A DNA stretch of 64,000 nt. It comes from Pontixanthobacter aquaemixtae (GTDB lineage: Bacteria > Pseudomonadota > Alphaproteobacteria > Sphingomonadales > Sphingomonadaceae). The stretch spans positions 274,001 through 338,000 of the forward strand of contig NZ_WTYX01000001.1 of assembly GCF_009827395.1 (NCBI RefSeq), written 5' to 3'. Below the pieces are notes generated by a model. It was not told the DNA's origin and ran no database searches. It saw only the letters and a list, made by a program, of their open reading frames with translations. Numbering within the stretch: the first letter of the stretch is position 1; every line of letters starts with the position of its first letter. Both the position numbers and the translations under genes were made by a program. Shown piece by piece: positions 9,414-17,242 of this stretch.

Positions 9414-10127
9414 TCAGGCCCCGGCGAGCTTCGCGAAATTCCATGCGCTGAGGAAATCTGCGTGCCGATTCGCGCGGACGTCTGCTGCCTCCGCATCCTC
9501 GCCCCATAATTCGATCTGCCAATCTTCTTCTAGATTGGCTGCGCGCCACAGCGCATCAGGATCGGCGTCTTTTTCGAGCGCGGATAGTCCTACGGTCAGC
9601 GATGCGGCCAAGGATGTCATGGTCTGTAACGCGGCGAGAGAAAAACAGTCGAGCGAGGTTAGTCTTTCAGACAATTTCTCATGCGTTTCCGGCGCTTGCG
9701 GTTTGTGCATGATGCCGCTGATCCGCTCAATCGAAACGCTCTCCCGCTCTTCAAACGCCGTTAGAAGCGGGTCCCAGATTTCCTGCTGTTTGCGATAAAG
9801 GGGCTCTTCGGGATCGGCGCGATAGCACAGCGTATCGGTTTCGATGAAACCCAGCAGCTTTGTCACCGTGGCATCCGGATCAGGGGCCACCATATCGATC
9901 GCAAAATCGGCAAGATCGCGAAAGCGGAACCGGGCGGGATCAATTTTGTCGCCTTGTTCGCTCCATTCAGCGGCCATCGCTTCCGCCAAGCCTTGCGTTG
10001 GCAAAAACTGCGGCTTGCCAAGCTGCGTCTTTACCGCCCGCCCGTCGAGCAGGACACGGAATTGGTCATCCGCTGCATCGACAGTGACATCCTTGAAGAA
10101 GCGTTTCACTCGCCGCCGCTCCGCCAT
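9414..10127 (-). CDS. ATP12-family F1-ATPase assembly chaperone
   Basis: The 237-aa protein matches the ATP12 family: VKRFFKDV at the start, the FLPTQGLAEAMAAEW and DTLCYRADPE motifs, and the WDPLL segment. Mitochondrial Atp12 chaperones the F1 alpha subunit; alphaproteobacterial homologues are thought to act similarly. It is the last gene of a tight minus-strand operon starting at crcB. Its start codon lies 22 bases inside the preceding small membrane-protein gene, so translation is probably coupled. A TTG- or ATG-initiated longer frame exists, but family similarity begins at MAERRRVKRFF. Confidence 0.9.
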   Translation of the reverse strand: MAERRRVKRFFKDVTVDAADDQFRVLLDGRAVKTQLGKPQFLPTQGLAEAMAAEWSEQGDKIDPARFRFRDLADFAIDMVAPDPDATVTKLLGFIETDTLCYRADPEEPLYRKQQEIWDPLLTAFEERESVSIERISGIMHKPQAPETHEKLSERLTSLDCFSLAALQTMTSLAASLTVGLSALEKDADPDALWRAANLEEDWQIELWGEDAEAADVRANRHADFLSAWNFAKLAGA

Positions 10128-10330
10128 ACTTTGACCAACAGGCGCGGGATAATGATTGTTTCGGCAGCGCCAATGGCAATCAGGACATATCCGACAAATT
10201 GCGGCCACTCGATCCTGCCGGCCAAGATCAGAGAGCCGACAACAATCATCGCCAATCCGATCAGGCGAGTAAAGCTGATAAACAGCAGCCGGTTGCGCGC
10301 CGTGGTGACGTCATCGGCAGGGACGGTCAT
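10106..10330 (-). CDS. Small two-helix membrane protein
   Basis: This 74-aa protein has two hydrophobic segments (about residues 17-36 and 42-60) and a basic end. The start ATG overlaps the stop of the HAD gene by the ATGA arrangement, and its 3' end overlaps the atp12-like gene by 22 bases. The position next to an F1 assembly factor invites an F-ATPase-related role, but nothing in the sequence shows one. Conserved hypothetical proteins of this size are known at this position in related genomes, to my recollection. Confidence 0.75.
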   Translation of the reverse strand: MTVPADDVTTARNRLLFISFTRLIGLAMIVVGSLILAGRIEWPQFVGYVLIAIGAAETIIIPRLLVKVWRSGGE

Positions 10331-10980
10331 AGCAGCAAATCTCCGATAGCTTGCGGGGTGCTTGCGATGGCGCTTGCGCCTTCCGCGATCAGCTCGTCCG
10401 GCGTGTGATAGCCCCAATCGACCCCGATAGCGCGGACATTGGCGGCCCCGGCCATGGCGATGTCAAAAGTCGTATCGCCAATCATTGCGGTGTTTTCCGG
10501 CTCTGCCCCGGCATCCGCCATCGCGGCTTCGAGCATGGCCGGATGCGGCTTTGACGGGTGCCGATCCGCAGTCTGGAGCGAGACGAAATGTTCGCTCAAT
10601 CCGTGCATGGCGAGGCAGGAATAGAGCCCTCTGTCCGATTTTCCTGTGGCCACTGCCAACTGCCAACCGGTATCGCGCAGCCGGTCTAGCAGAGCTGAGA
10701 TGCCGTCAAAAAGCGGTTCCTGGATGCGGCCTTGCAGCCTGCTGGTGCGGAACGCTTCCTTATAAGCTTCAACCGCGTGAATGCGCTGGTCGTCGCTCGC
10801 ATCGGGGGCGAGGTGGCGCAGCGCCTGCGGCAGGCTGAGCCCGACAATCCGGCGGATCTGGTGCCGGTCAGGCGCGGGCAGGCCGGCTGCGGCGAAGGCA
10901 GTTTCCATCGCTTCGCAAATGCTCGCCTGACCATCGACCAGCGTGCCATCGCAATCGAACACGGCTAGCTTGACCGTCAT
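10327..10980 (-). CDS. HAD-family hydrolase (phosphoglycolate phosphatase-like)
   Basis: The 217-aa HAD phosphatase has motif I FDCDGTLVDG (nucleophile Asp in DxDGT), motif II around VATGKS, a conserved Lys in SKPHPAML (motif III) and motif IV IGDTTFDIAMA. The cap domain is the small helical C1 type, as in Gph. The substrate cannot be read from the sequence; phosphoglycolate or another small phosphomonoester is likely. It overlaps both neighbours by four bases in the minus-strand operon. Confidence 0.85.
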   Translation of the reverse strand: MTVKLAVFDCDGTLVDGQASICEAMETAFAAAGLPAPDRHQIRRIVGLSLPQALRHLAPDASDDQRIHAVEAYKEAFRTSRLQGRIQEPLFDGISALLDRLRDTGWQLAVATGKSDRGLYSCLAMHGLSEHFVSLQTADRHPSKPHPAMLEAAMADAGAEPENTAMIGDTTFDIAMAGAANVRAIGVDWGYHTPDELIAEGASAIASTPQAIGDLLL

Positions 10981-11576
10981 GGCACCAATGTCCGCATCAA
11001 ATGGGCAAGCGCGCTTGAGCCGGCTTCATCCAGACCACTGGCAATCCGCTCCCGGTCCTCAGACGATTTCTTTTGCGACATTTTCAGCGTCGGGCGCCAT
11101 GCCAGAATTTCCATTTCGAAACCGGCAATGCCCTTGAACAGGCTTTGCCAGACAGAATCGGGCGTTTCCTGCGCGGACCATTGCTCGCCGCCAATGCGCG
11201 TCTCGTGCTTTTCGATGAAGGAATGGAGCAAGGCTTCCAGCCCTTCATCATTCATGCGCCGGATTCTGCCTTCCAGCTCTACCGAAATATAATCCCATGT
11301 GGGCACCGTGCCGCGTTCTTCATACCAGCGCGGGCTGATATAGGCATCGGGTCCGTTGACGACGATCAGGCCGTTGGTGCCATCGAGCGTCTTGGTCAGC
11401 GCATTGCCGCGCGCCAGATGAAATTGCACTGCGCCATCGCCGGTCGACAGCAGCGGAGTGTGCGCCACGCGCGGGCCATCGGGCGTTTGGGCAAAGACCA
11501 TGCCGAAGCCGATCTGGTCGATCAGCGTTTCCAGCAAGGCGCGGTCTTCGCTGCGAAAAGTGGGGTTGGGATGCAT
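10977..11576 (-). CDS. PaiB-like FMN-binding protein
   Basis: The 199-aa protein matches the PaiB/FMN-binding split-barrel family, named after the Bacillus regulator of sporulation and protease genes. Features are MHPNPTFRSED at the N-terminus, a RVAHTPLL segment and AYISPRWYEERGTVPTW near the middle. Its regulatory role in Gram-negatives is unproven; related split-barrel proteins bind FMN or heme. It is coupled to the pseudouridine synthase gene upstream (TGATG) and to the HAD gene downstream (ATGA). Confidence 0.8.
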   Translation of the reverse strand: MHPNPTFRSEDRALLETLIDQIGFGMVFAQTPDGPRVAHTPLLSTGDGAVQFHLARGNALTKTLDGTNGLIVVNGPDAYISPRWYEERGTVPTWDYISVELEGRIRRMNDEGLEALLHSFIEKHETRIGGEQWSAQETPDSVWQSLFKGIAGFEMEILAWRPTLKMSQKKSSEDRERIASGLDEAGSSALAHLMRTLVP

Positions 11577-12796
11577 CAGCGCCTGCCCCTCTTATTGGGC
11601 TTGCCACCTTTGGGCGGCGGGCCGCCTTTGGCGAATTTTGCTTTGGATTTCTTGCCCAGCTTGCGTTTGCCGGTGCCGCGGCTCTGCCGTTCCTCGCGCT
11701 GGTCCTTGCGGATTTTCTTCGAATGCTGCTTCGCGACTTTCTTCTTCAGCGCCTTGCCCATCGGCTCGCGATCCGCTTCGGGCGCGGCGTCGCTGTCATT
11801 CTCGTCAAAGCCGAGCTGTTCCATGCTTTGCGCGAAATGTTCGGGCAGGCTGGCGGTGGCATCCAGAGGCGCGCCGCCGGGGTGCTCGATAATCAGGCGC
11901 CGCGCGTGCAGATGCATCTTGCGGCTGATGCTGCCGGTGAGAAACGCGTCAGGCCCGCCATATTTGCCGTCGCCGACAATCGGGTGGCCGATCGCCGCCA
12001 TGTGGACTCGCAATTGGTGCGTGCGGCCGGTGAAAGGCTGCAGTTCGACCCAGGCCGCACGATTGCCCGCGCGATCGACCACGCGGTACCGTGTCTTCGC
12101 GGTTTGCCCGCTTTGCTCGTCGACATGCATTTTCTCGCCGCCGGTGCCGGGCTGTTTGGAAAGCTTCGCGTCGATTATGCCGTCTTGCACTTCGGGTACG
12201 CCAACCACCAGCGCCCAATAGACTTTCTTCGCATCGCGGCCCGAGAACCGTTTGGAGAAAAACGCCGCGCTGCCCGGTGTCCGCGCGGTCAGCAAAACGC
12301 CGCTGGTGTCCTTGTCGAGCCGGTGTACCAGCCGCGGGCGCGGATCGTCGGGCCCGGCAAAAGCATCGAGCAAGCGGTCAACATGATCGCGCGTGCCGGT
12401 GCCGCCCTGTGTCGCCAGGCCGGGCGGCTTGTTGAGAACAATCGCCGCCTTGTCCTGCGTGATCAGCATTGCTTCGGCGCGGTCGATATCCTCGTCAGAC
12501 AGCTCTTCGCGTTTTCGCGGCCCGCGCTTCTGGCTCTCGCCCCCGGGCGGTACACGCAGAACTTGCCCCGCTTGCAGCCGCGTGTCGGGTTTGACGCGGC
12601 CACCATCGACCCGAACCTGCCCGGTGCGCGCCCAGCGGCTGACCGTTGCGAAACCGATTTGCGGGAGATTGCGCTTGAACCAGCGATCAAGGCGAATGTC
12701 GTTATCGTCCTGCCCGATCGTGTACTGCCGGACATTGGCAGAGGATTTTTCCGCATCCCACGGATTGGCCGATGATCCGGCTTCCTTGTCACTCAT
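11576..12796 (-). CDS. RluA-family 23S rRNA pseudouridine synthase (RluC/RluD-like)
   Basis: The 406-aa protein contains an S4 RNA-binding domain (about residues 28-85) and the RluA catalytic domain with the motif HRLDKDTSGVLL, whose Asp is the nucleophile. A second signature, GRTHQLRVHMA, follows. A Lys/Arg-rich tail of about 60 residues is extra compared with E. coli RluC and may bind rRNA. The start at 12796 overlaps the crcB stop by ATGA. The exact 23S rRNA target cannot be told from sequence. Confidence 0.92.
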   Translation of the reverse strand: MSDKEAGSSANPWDAEKSSANVRQYTIGQDDNDIRLDRWFKRNLPQIGFATVSRWARTGQVRVDGGRVKPDTRLQAGQVLRVPPGGESQKRGPRKREELSDEDIDRAEAMLITQDKAAIVLNKPPGLATQGGTGTRDHVDRLLDAFAGPDDPRPRLVHRLDKDTSGVLLTARTPGSAAFFSKRFSGRDAKKVYWALVVGVPEVQDGIIDAKLSKQPGTGGEKMHVDEQSGQTAKTRYRVVDRAGNRAAWVELQPFTGRTHQLRVHMAAIGHPIVGDGKYGGPDAFLTGSISRKMHLHARRLIIEHPGGAPLDATASLPEHFAQSMEQLGFDENDSDAAPEADREPMGKALKKKVAKQHSKKIRKDQREERQSRGTGKRKLGKKSKAKFAKGGPPPKGGKPNKRGRR

Positions 12797-13203
12797 GCTG
12801 CAAGCCTCATCACAATCAGACCGATATACAGCCCGACCAGCCCCGCCAGGACCGATACCAGGGCATAGGTCAGCGCCAGACCCGATTGGCCGCGTTCGAT
12901 CAGCAGCATCAGTTCCAGACTGAAGGCCGAAAATGTCGTAAATCCGCCAAGCAGACCCACACCGATCAGCAAGCGCCATTGTTCGTTCTGCAATCCGCCA
13001 TGGCGCGCGAGCCATCCGGCAAGCAGCCCCATTGCCATGCTGCCGATAACATTGACCGTCAGCGTCGCCCACGGAAATGCCATCACCGTTTTCGGGCCCA
13101 GCAAGGCGGTAATCCCGCGACCCGCCTGATACCGCAACACAGCGCCCACCGCGCCGCCAATGGCGACGTTGAGCGTGGCTGCGAGGGGAGAAAGCGTGGA
13201 CAT
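12793..13203 (-). CDS. crcB: Fluoride channel CrcB/FluC
   Basis: The 136-aa four-helix membrane protein exports fluoride. Family signatures are GGAVGAVLRY at residues 16-25, NVIGS in helix 2 and GFTTFSAFS in helix 3. The longer open frame is rejected because the family start is MSTLSPL at 13203. It heads the six-gene overlapping minus-strand operon. I looked for the fluoride riboswitch fold in the leader (13204-13344) and could not recognise one. Confidence 0.93.
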   Translation of the reverse strand: MSTLSPLAATLNVAIGGAVGAVLRYQAGRGITALLGPKTVMAFPWATLTVNVIGSMAMGLLAGWLARHGGLQNEQWRLLIGVGLLGGFTTFSAFSLELMLLIERGQSGLALTYALVSVLAGLVGLYIGLIVMRLAA

Positions 13204-13344
13204 GGCCGCCGCCTTAGCCGCCCCGGTTGCTGCTTGGAAGTAGCTTGGCTGCGGAGTTAACATCTGGCGGCACGCTTTATATTGCCGCCGCGCATCGAGC
13301 GACCTAGGCTGGGTTCCATAACAGAGGCGAAAACGGAGCGGAAC

Positions 13345-13887
13345 ATGGCGACACCCGAACAACAATTGGCGACAATGCTTGCCAACATCCCGGAAAAAAC
13401 GGGCAAGCCGCTGGAAGAATGGCTGGCGCTGATCGCCGCGCAAAATTTCGCCAAGCACGGGGAAATCATGGCGTTTCTCAAAGGCGAGCATGGCATTTCG
13501 CACGGCTTTGCCAATCTGATCGCGGCCAAAAGCAAGGAAACTGGGGAGGAAGTCGATCAGGTCGCCGAACAATATTCCGGTGCCAAAGCCGGACTGAAGC
13601 CGATCCATGATGCTATTGTCGAATTTGCCAAGTCACTGGGCAGCGATGTTGAAATTGCCCCGAAGAAAGCGAGTGTGAGCCTGCGCCGGAAGAAACAATT
13701 TGCGCTGATCACCCCCGCAACGAAGACGCGGATCGACCTCGGCCTTGCGCTCAAAGGCGATGATGCCACGGGCCGTCTGGAAAGTTACAACGCGATGTGC
13801 AGCCACCGGGTCCGGCTTGAAACAGCCGCCGATTTTGATTCCGAAGTTCAAACATGGATGCGCGAGGCCTATAACAGATCGGGCTAA
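13345..13887 (+). CDS. DUF4287/DUF5655 domain protein
   Basis: The 180-aa protein has an N-terminal DUF4287 helical domain (about residues 1-75, TGKPLEEWLALI and HGISHGFANLI) and a C-terminal DUF5655 domain (about residues 85-180, KPIHDAIV and KKQFALITPATKTRIDLGLAL). The function is unknown; DUF5655 relates to predicted transport or nucleic-acid-binding proteins. A ribosome site (CGGAGCGGA) precedes ATG 13345. Divergent from crcB, upstream of rpsU. Confidence 0.8.
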   Translation: MATPEQQLATMLANIPEKTGKPLEEWLALIAAQNFAKHGEIMAFLKGEHGISHGFANLIAAKSKETGEEVDQVAEQYSGAKAGLKPIHDAIVEFAKSLGSDVEIAPKKASVSLRRKKQFALITPATKTRIDLGLALKGDDATGRLESYNAMCSHRVRLETAADFDSEVQTWMREAYNRSG

Positions 13888-14040
13888 TTGCACCTTCGCA
13901 CTTGCCAAAACACCGATGATTCGCTAGTTGCGCCCTCGTTCGAGCCGATCCCTCGCGGATTCGGCCCATTTTCGTTGATTTTACGGGGTCTGACCGCGTT
14001 GTTGCGGCCCAAGACCTTTTGCACTGAGGTTTTTGAATTT

Positions 14041-14244
14041 ATGCAAATCATGGTTCGCGATAACAATGTCGACCAAGCTCTCCGCGCTCTCAAGAAGAAG
14101 CTGCAGCGGGAAGGCGTGTATCGCGAGATGAAACTGCGTCGTCATTACGAAAAGCCAAGCGAAAAGCGCGCGCGTGAAAAAGCCGCTGCCGTTCGCCGCG
14201 CTCGTAAGATGGACCGCAAGCGGATGGAACGCGACGGGGTATAA
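14041..14244 (+). CDS. rpsU: 30S ribosomal protein S21
   Basis: The 67-aa basic protein is a canonical alphaproteobacterial S21: [29 protein letters not shown] and a [11 protein letters not shown] tail. It helps 30S subunits start translation. A longer in-frame extension upstream from 13888 is not part of the family. The 150-base leader between the DUF5655 gene and rpsU shows no feature I can name. A repeat hairpin with a GAAA loop follows the stop and may end transcription. Confidence 0.97.
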   Translation: MQIMVRDNNVDQALRALKKKLQREGVYREMKLRRHYEKPSEKRAREKAAAVRRARKMDRKRMERDGV

Positions 14245-14249
14245 GGGAC

Positions 14250-14276
14250 GTCATTCCCGCGAAAGCGGGAACCCAG
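14250..14276 (+). repeat. Interspersed GTCATTCCCGCGAAAGCGGGAA repeat hairpin
   Basis: This copy forms a 7-bp stem (TTCCCGC/GCGGGAA, 14254-14271) closed by a GAAA loop. A near-identical copy in the opposite orientation lies at 17203-17229 between gatC and gatA, with one mismatch. It sits five bases after the rpsU stop and probably serves as a transcript 3' end. Confidence 0.65.
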
Positions 14277-14401
14277 CTCTACAAGAAACGCAATACTCGC
14301 TTGAACACAGTTCTGTGATAAGCCATCAGGGCGCGGAGAAATCTGCGCCCTTTTGTTTTGGTGCGTAAGAATCCGCACAGAGACAGTATCAGGATACCTA
14401 C

Positions 14402-14992
14402 ATGACCGAAGTCACCCGCGTTCCTCTCCAACCCATAGCAAAGGGTTCGCTTACCAAATTGTGGCTGGGCGTCATTGTCGCCGCACTGATCGGCGCGGGC
14501 ATTGCGTGGGCTGCTGTACCGCCCAGCATCTCGGTCGAAACCGTGCAAGAAGGCACCGGAGAAACGCCAAATATCGGCGATATGGTGTTCGTCAAATATA
14601 CCGGCAAACTGGCTGACGGGACGGTTTTTGAAGAATCGCAAAGCCCGCCAATTCCGCCTGGCATCTTCCCCGAAGGCACACCGTTCCCGATTGAAGAAGG
14701 CGCAACCGTAGCGGGCTTTTTCGAAGGTCTGCAAAAGATGCGCAAGGGCGGCCGCTATGTTCTGCATATCCCGTCGAACAAGGGTTACGGAGACAGCGTT
14801 CCTCCCGGTTCGCCGATCCCCCCGGGTGCGGATTTGATTTTCGAGATCGAAGTGATCGACTTCATGGGCCGCGCCGATTTCGACACGCGTTTGCAGGCAT
14901 TGCAGCAGATGATGCAGATGCAGCAGCAGGGTGAAGAAGGCGGTGCCGGCGGGCCAGCGGGCGCTCCGCCACAGGCGCAACCGGGCAATTAA
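14402..14992 (+). CDS. Membrane-anchored FKBP-type peptidyl-prolyl isomerase
   Basis: The 196-aa protein has one N-terminal membrane helix (about residues 20-38) and an FKBP domain (about residues 42-155), with VKYTGKLADGTVF, the GLQKMRKGGRY turn and the Y-G-D and IPPGADLIFEIEV segments. The C-terminus is a Gln/Gly/Ala/Pro tail. It probably assists folding of exported proteins from the periplasmic face of the inner membrane. Confidence 0.9.
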   Translation: MTEVTRVPLQPIAKGSLTKLWLGVIVAALIGAGIAWAAVPPSISVETVQEGTGETPNIGDMVFVKYTGKLADGTVFEESQSPPIPPGIFPEGTPFPIEEGATVAGFFEGLQKMRKGGRYVLHIPSNKGYGDSVPPGSPIPPGADLIFEIEVIDFMGRADFDTRLQALQQMMQMQQQGEEGGAGGPAGAPPQAQPGN

Positions 14993-15031
14993 TCACCGCG
15001 CACATTACAACCGGCTTCGAGGAGAGACACG

Positions 15032-16762
15032 ATGAGTGACACAACCTTGGAGCCGGATGCACCCGATACAGGCTCCATGCCTGAGGATTGGTCGCTGCGG
15101 CCATGGGCGCTCGCGGTATTGCTCGGCATTGCTGCTCTGGGCGTGCATCTCGCCAGCGACAGCGCGGATGACGAGCCATGGCGCATGGCGCTCACCGCGT
15201 TTTTCTTTTTCGGCGGGGGCGTTTTGGCGTTCACGCTGGATCGCGATTACCTGATCCCGCCAGCGATTTTCGCGGGGCTGTCCGGGCTGGTTATGGCGGG
15301 GATCGCGTGGCGGGCAACCAGCGCGAGCGATTACTATTCGGATGAAGCATTCTGGGTTGCCGCCGGGGCGCTGGCGGTCACGCTTTCGCTGCCGCTGTTC
15401 CAGTCGGGATTCCACCACAAGCGTTTCAAAACATCCTATGCCGATACGCATTACTTCGTCTGGACCGACGCGATTTGCGGGGCCGGTGCGCTGGCCTTTA
15501 CCGGTTTGAGCTGGGCGGTCATTGCGATGCTCGCCGAATTGTTCGAACTGCTGCAGATTACTTTGCTCAGCGATCTGCTGAATCAGGAATGGTTCGGCTG
15601 GGTATTTTCGGGCGTCGCATTCGGTGCGGCGCTGGGCGTTTTGCGCAACCAGCTCAAGATACTTTCCACGCTCAAATCCGTGGTGCTTCTGGTCTTGTCT
15701 TTGCTCGCCATACCGCTTGCCATCGCCTTGGTTTTGTTCCTGCTGGCGATGATCGTTTCCGGGCCCGATGTGCTTTGGGAAGCGACCAGAAGCGCGACAC
15801 CCGTTCTGCTTGCCTGTGCGGTTGGGGCATTTGTGCTGACCAATGCGGTGATCCGCGATGATGATGCAGACATGTCCGGGTCCAAAATCCTCCGCTGGGC
15901 TGCGTTGGTGCTGGCGCTGTGCATTCTGCCGCTGACCGTATTTGCGGCGGTTTCTGTTGGCGCGCGTATTGCGCAGCACGGTCTCTCGCCCGAACGGATA
16001 TGGGCCTTGGTTTCGATTGGCGTCGCCACCGCATTTGGCATTGCCTATTTCGCGGCAGTTGTTCGCGGGCGCATGGCCGGGTGGCGCGATGCGCTGCGCC
16101 GGTCGAACCTGCATCTGGCGGTGATTGTAACGGGCATTGCGCTGCTGCTGGCGATGCCGGTTTTCGATTTTGCGGCGATCTCCACGCGCGATCAATTGTC
16201 GCGTCTGAAGAGCAATGTGGTCAGCGCGGAGGATTTCGATTTCTCTGCCCTGCGCTGGGATTTCGGGGAAGCGGGCCGGACTGCGCTCAACCAGCTGGCG
16301 AAATCGGAAGATGATGCGGTTGCCAAAGGCGCCAAGACCGCGCTTGCCGAAGAATACCGGCAATATCGCCATGTCAGCGAGGATAAGGACGAGAAGCAGG
16401 AACGGCTGGCAAATCTGCGGATCGATTTTGACAATCCCGCGCTGGCCGAGCGTCTTGAATATCACGTCGGTGGTAGCCGGTGGATGTGTTCCGATGCCTG
16501 TGTTGCGCTCGATACCGGCCGCGTAGAGCGGGGACACAGGATCGCCTTGATTCAGGGCCGCCATGTGTCTTTCGTCGTCCTCGACCCGGCGAAGCCGCTG
16601 CCGGGCGAAGAACAACAGGACGAAGTATTCATTGATGAGGTGGAAAGTGCGGAGGCCGAAGAAGCGGGCGAAGTGACAGCCACGTCACAAGTCGAAATCC
16701 GCGAATATCGCGGGCGGCAGATTTACGTCGATGGCAAACCGGTGGGCGATCCTTTCGATTAA
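15032..16762 (+). CDS. DUF4153-family polytopic membrane protein
   Basis: The 576-aa protein has about eleven hydrophobic segments over residues 27-390, followed by a soluble C-terminal domain of about 170 residues, acidic near its end. It resembles DUF4153 membrane proteins, whose function is not known. A GAGGAGAG ribosome site lies before ATG 15032. It follows the FKBP gene by 39 bases and precedes gatC by 58 bases. A long antisense open frame over it is a codon-composition artefact. Confidence 0.75.
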   Translation: MSDTTLEPDAPDTGSMPEDWSLRPWALAVLLGIAALGVHLASDSADDEPWRMALTAFFFFGGGVLAFTLDRDYLIPPAIFAGLSGLVMAGIAWRATSASDYYSDEAFWVAAGALAVTLSLPLFQSGFHHKRFKTSYADTHYFVWTDAICGAGALAFTGLSWAVIAMLAELFELLQITLLSDLLNQEWFGWVFSGVAFGAALGVLRNQLKILSTLKSVVLLVLSLLAIPLAIALVLFLLAMIVSGPDVLWEATRSATPVLLACAVGAFVLTNAVIRDDDADMSGSKILRWAALVLALCILPLTVFAAVSVGARIAQHGLSPERIWALVSIGVATAFGIAYFAAVVRGRMAGWRDALRRSNLHLAVIVTGIALLLAMPVFDFAAISTRDQLSRLKSNVVSAEDFDFSALRWDFGEAGRTALNQLAKSEDDAVAKGAKTALAEEYRQYRHVSEDKDEKQERLANLRIDFDNPALAERLEYHVGGSRWMCSDACVALDTGRVERGHRIALIQGRHVSFVVLDPAKPLPGEEQQDEVFIDEVESAEAEEAGEVTATSQVEIREYRGRQIYVDGKPVGDPFD

Positions 16763-16820
16763 TTTGTGCAGCGCACACGAGATGCTTGAAGCCGCCCGCG
16801 CGCGCGGCTAAGCGCTGCCT

Positions 16821-17123
16821 ATGTCTGTAAACAAAGAAAACGTGGCCAAGATCGCCTCTCTGGCCCGCATCAAAATGAGCGATGCAGAGCTTGAGCGCAT
16901 GGTGCCCGAACTCAACCAAATTCTCGGCTGGGTCGACCAGCTGGGCGAGGTTGATACGAGCAATGTCGAGCCTATGACCGCGGTCATTCCCAACACGCTT
17001 CGCCTGCGCGCGGACGAGGTAAACGCCGATCCCAAAACCGGCGGCGACCGGCGCGATGATGTGCTGGCCAATGCGCCTGCTGCCGAGCACGGGTTCTTTG
17101 GCGTTCCGAAAGTGATCGAATGA
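16821..17123 (+). CDS. gatC: Asp-tRNA(Asn)/Glu-tRNA(Gln) amidotransferase subunit C
   Basis: The 100-aa protein is a standard Gat[28 protein letters not shown] and LRADEV. With GatA and GatB it converts mischarged Glu-tRNA(Gln) and Asp-tRNA(Asn) to the correct amides. The last four codons and the stop are part of a long palindrome (17113-17147). Confidence 0.95.
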   Translation: MSVNKENVAKIASLARIKMSDAELERMVPELNQILGWVDQLGEVDTSNVEPMTAVIPNTLRLRADEVNADPKTGGDRRDDVLANAPAAEHGFFGVPKVIE

Positions 17124-17147
17124 AAACCGTACGGTTTCATTCGATCA
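17113..17147. other. Near-perfect palindrome over the gatC stop codon
   Basis: Left half 17113-17130 and right half 17131-17147 are reverse complements over 17 bp with a single extra A on the left. The centre is CCGTACGG. The gatC stop codon (17121-17123) lies in the left arm. As RNA it forms a long hairpin with almost no loop; as DNA it could bind a dimeric protein or mark a recombination scar. Confidence 0.6.
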
Positions 17148-17229
17148 TCCCCGACAGCCGCGCAGCGGCGACCGATCGGGGATCCAGTAACAAAAGTTCT
17201 AGCTGGATTCCCGCTTTCGCGGGAATGAC
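17147..17229 (-). repeat. Composite interspersed repeat between gatC and gatA
   Basis: The left part has the stem ATCCCCGA (17147-17154) with TCGGGGAT (17176-17183). The right part (17203-17229, CTGGATTCCCGCTTTCGCGG...) is the reverse complement of the rpsU-distal repeat at 14250-14276. GATCCAG (17181-17187) and CTGGAT (17203-17208) pair the two parts. It lies inside the gatCAB operon, 13 bases ahead of the gatA start. Confidence 0.6.
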
Positions 17230-17242
17230 GGGGGAAGTTTAA

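Noticed and set aside
13204-13344. Possible fluoride riboswitch upstream of crcB.
   Set aside because: I could not see the conserved pseudoknot or the characteristic loop sequence.
15005-16615. 536-codon open frame on the minus strand opposite the DUF4153 gene.
   Set aside because: Antisense composition artefact: Gln/Arg/His-rich with no domain. The plus-strand frame has membrane helices and a ribosome site.
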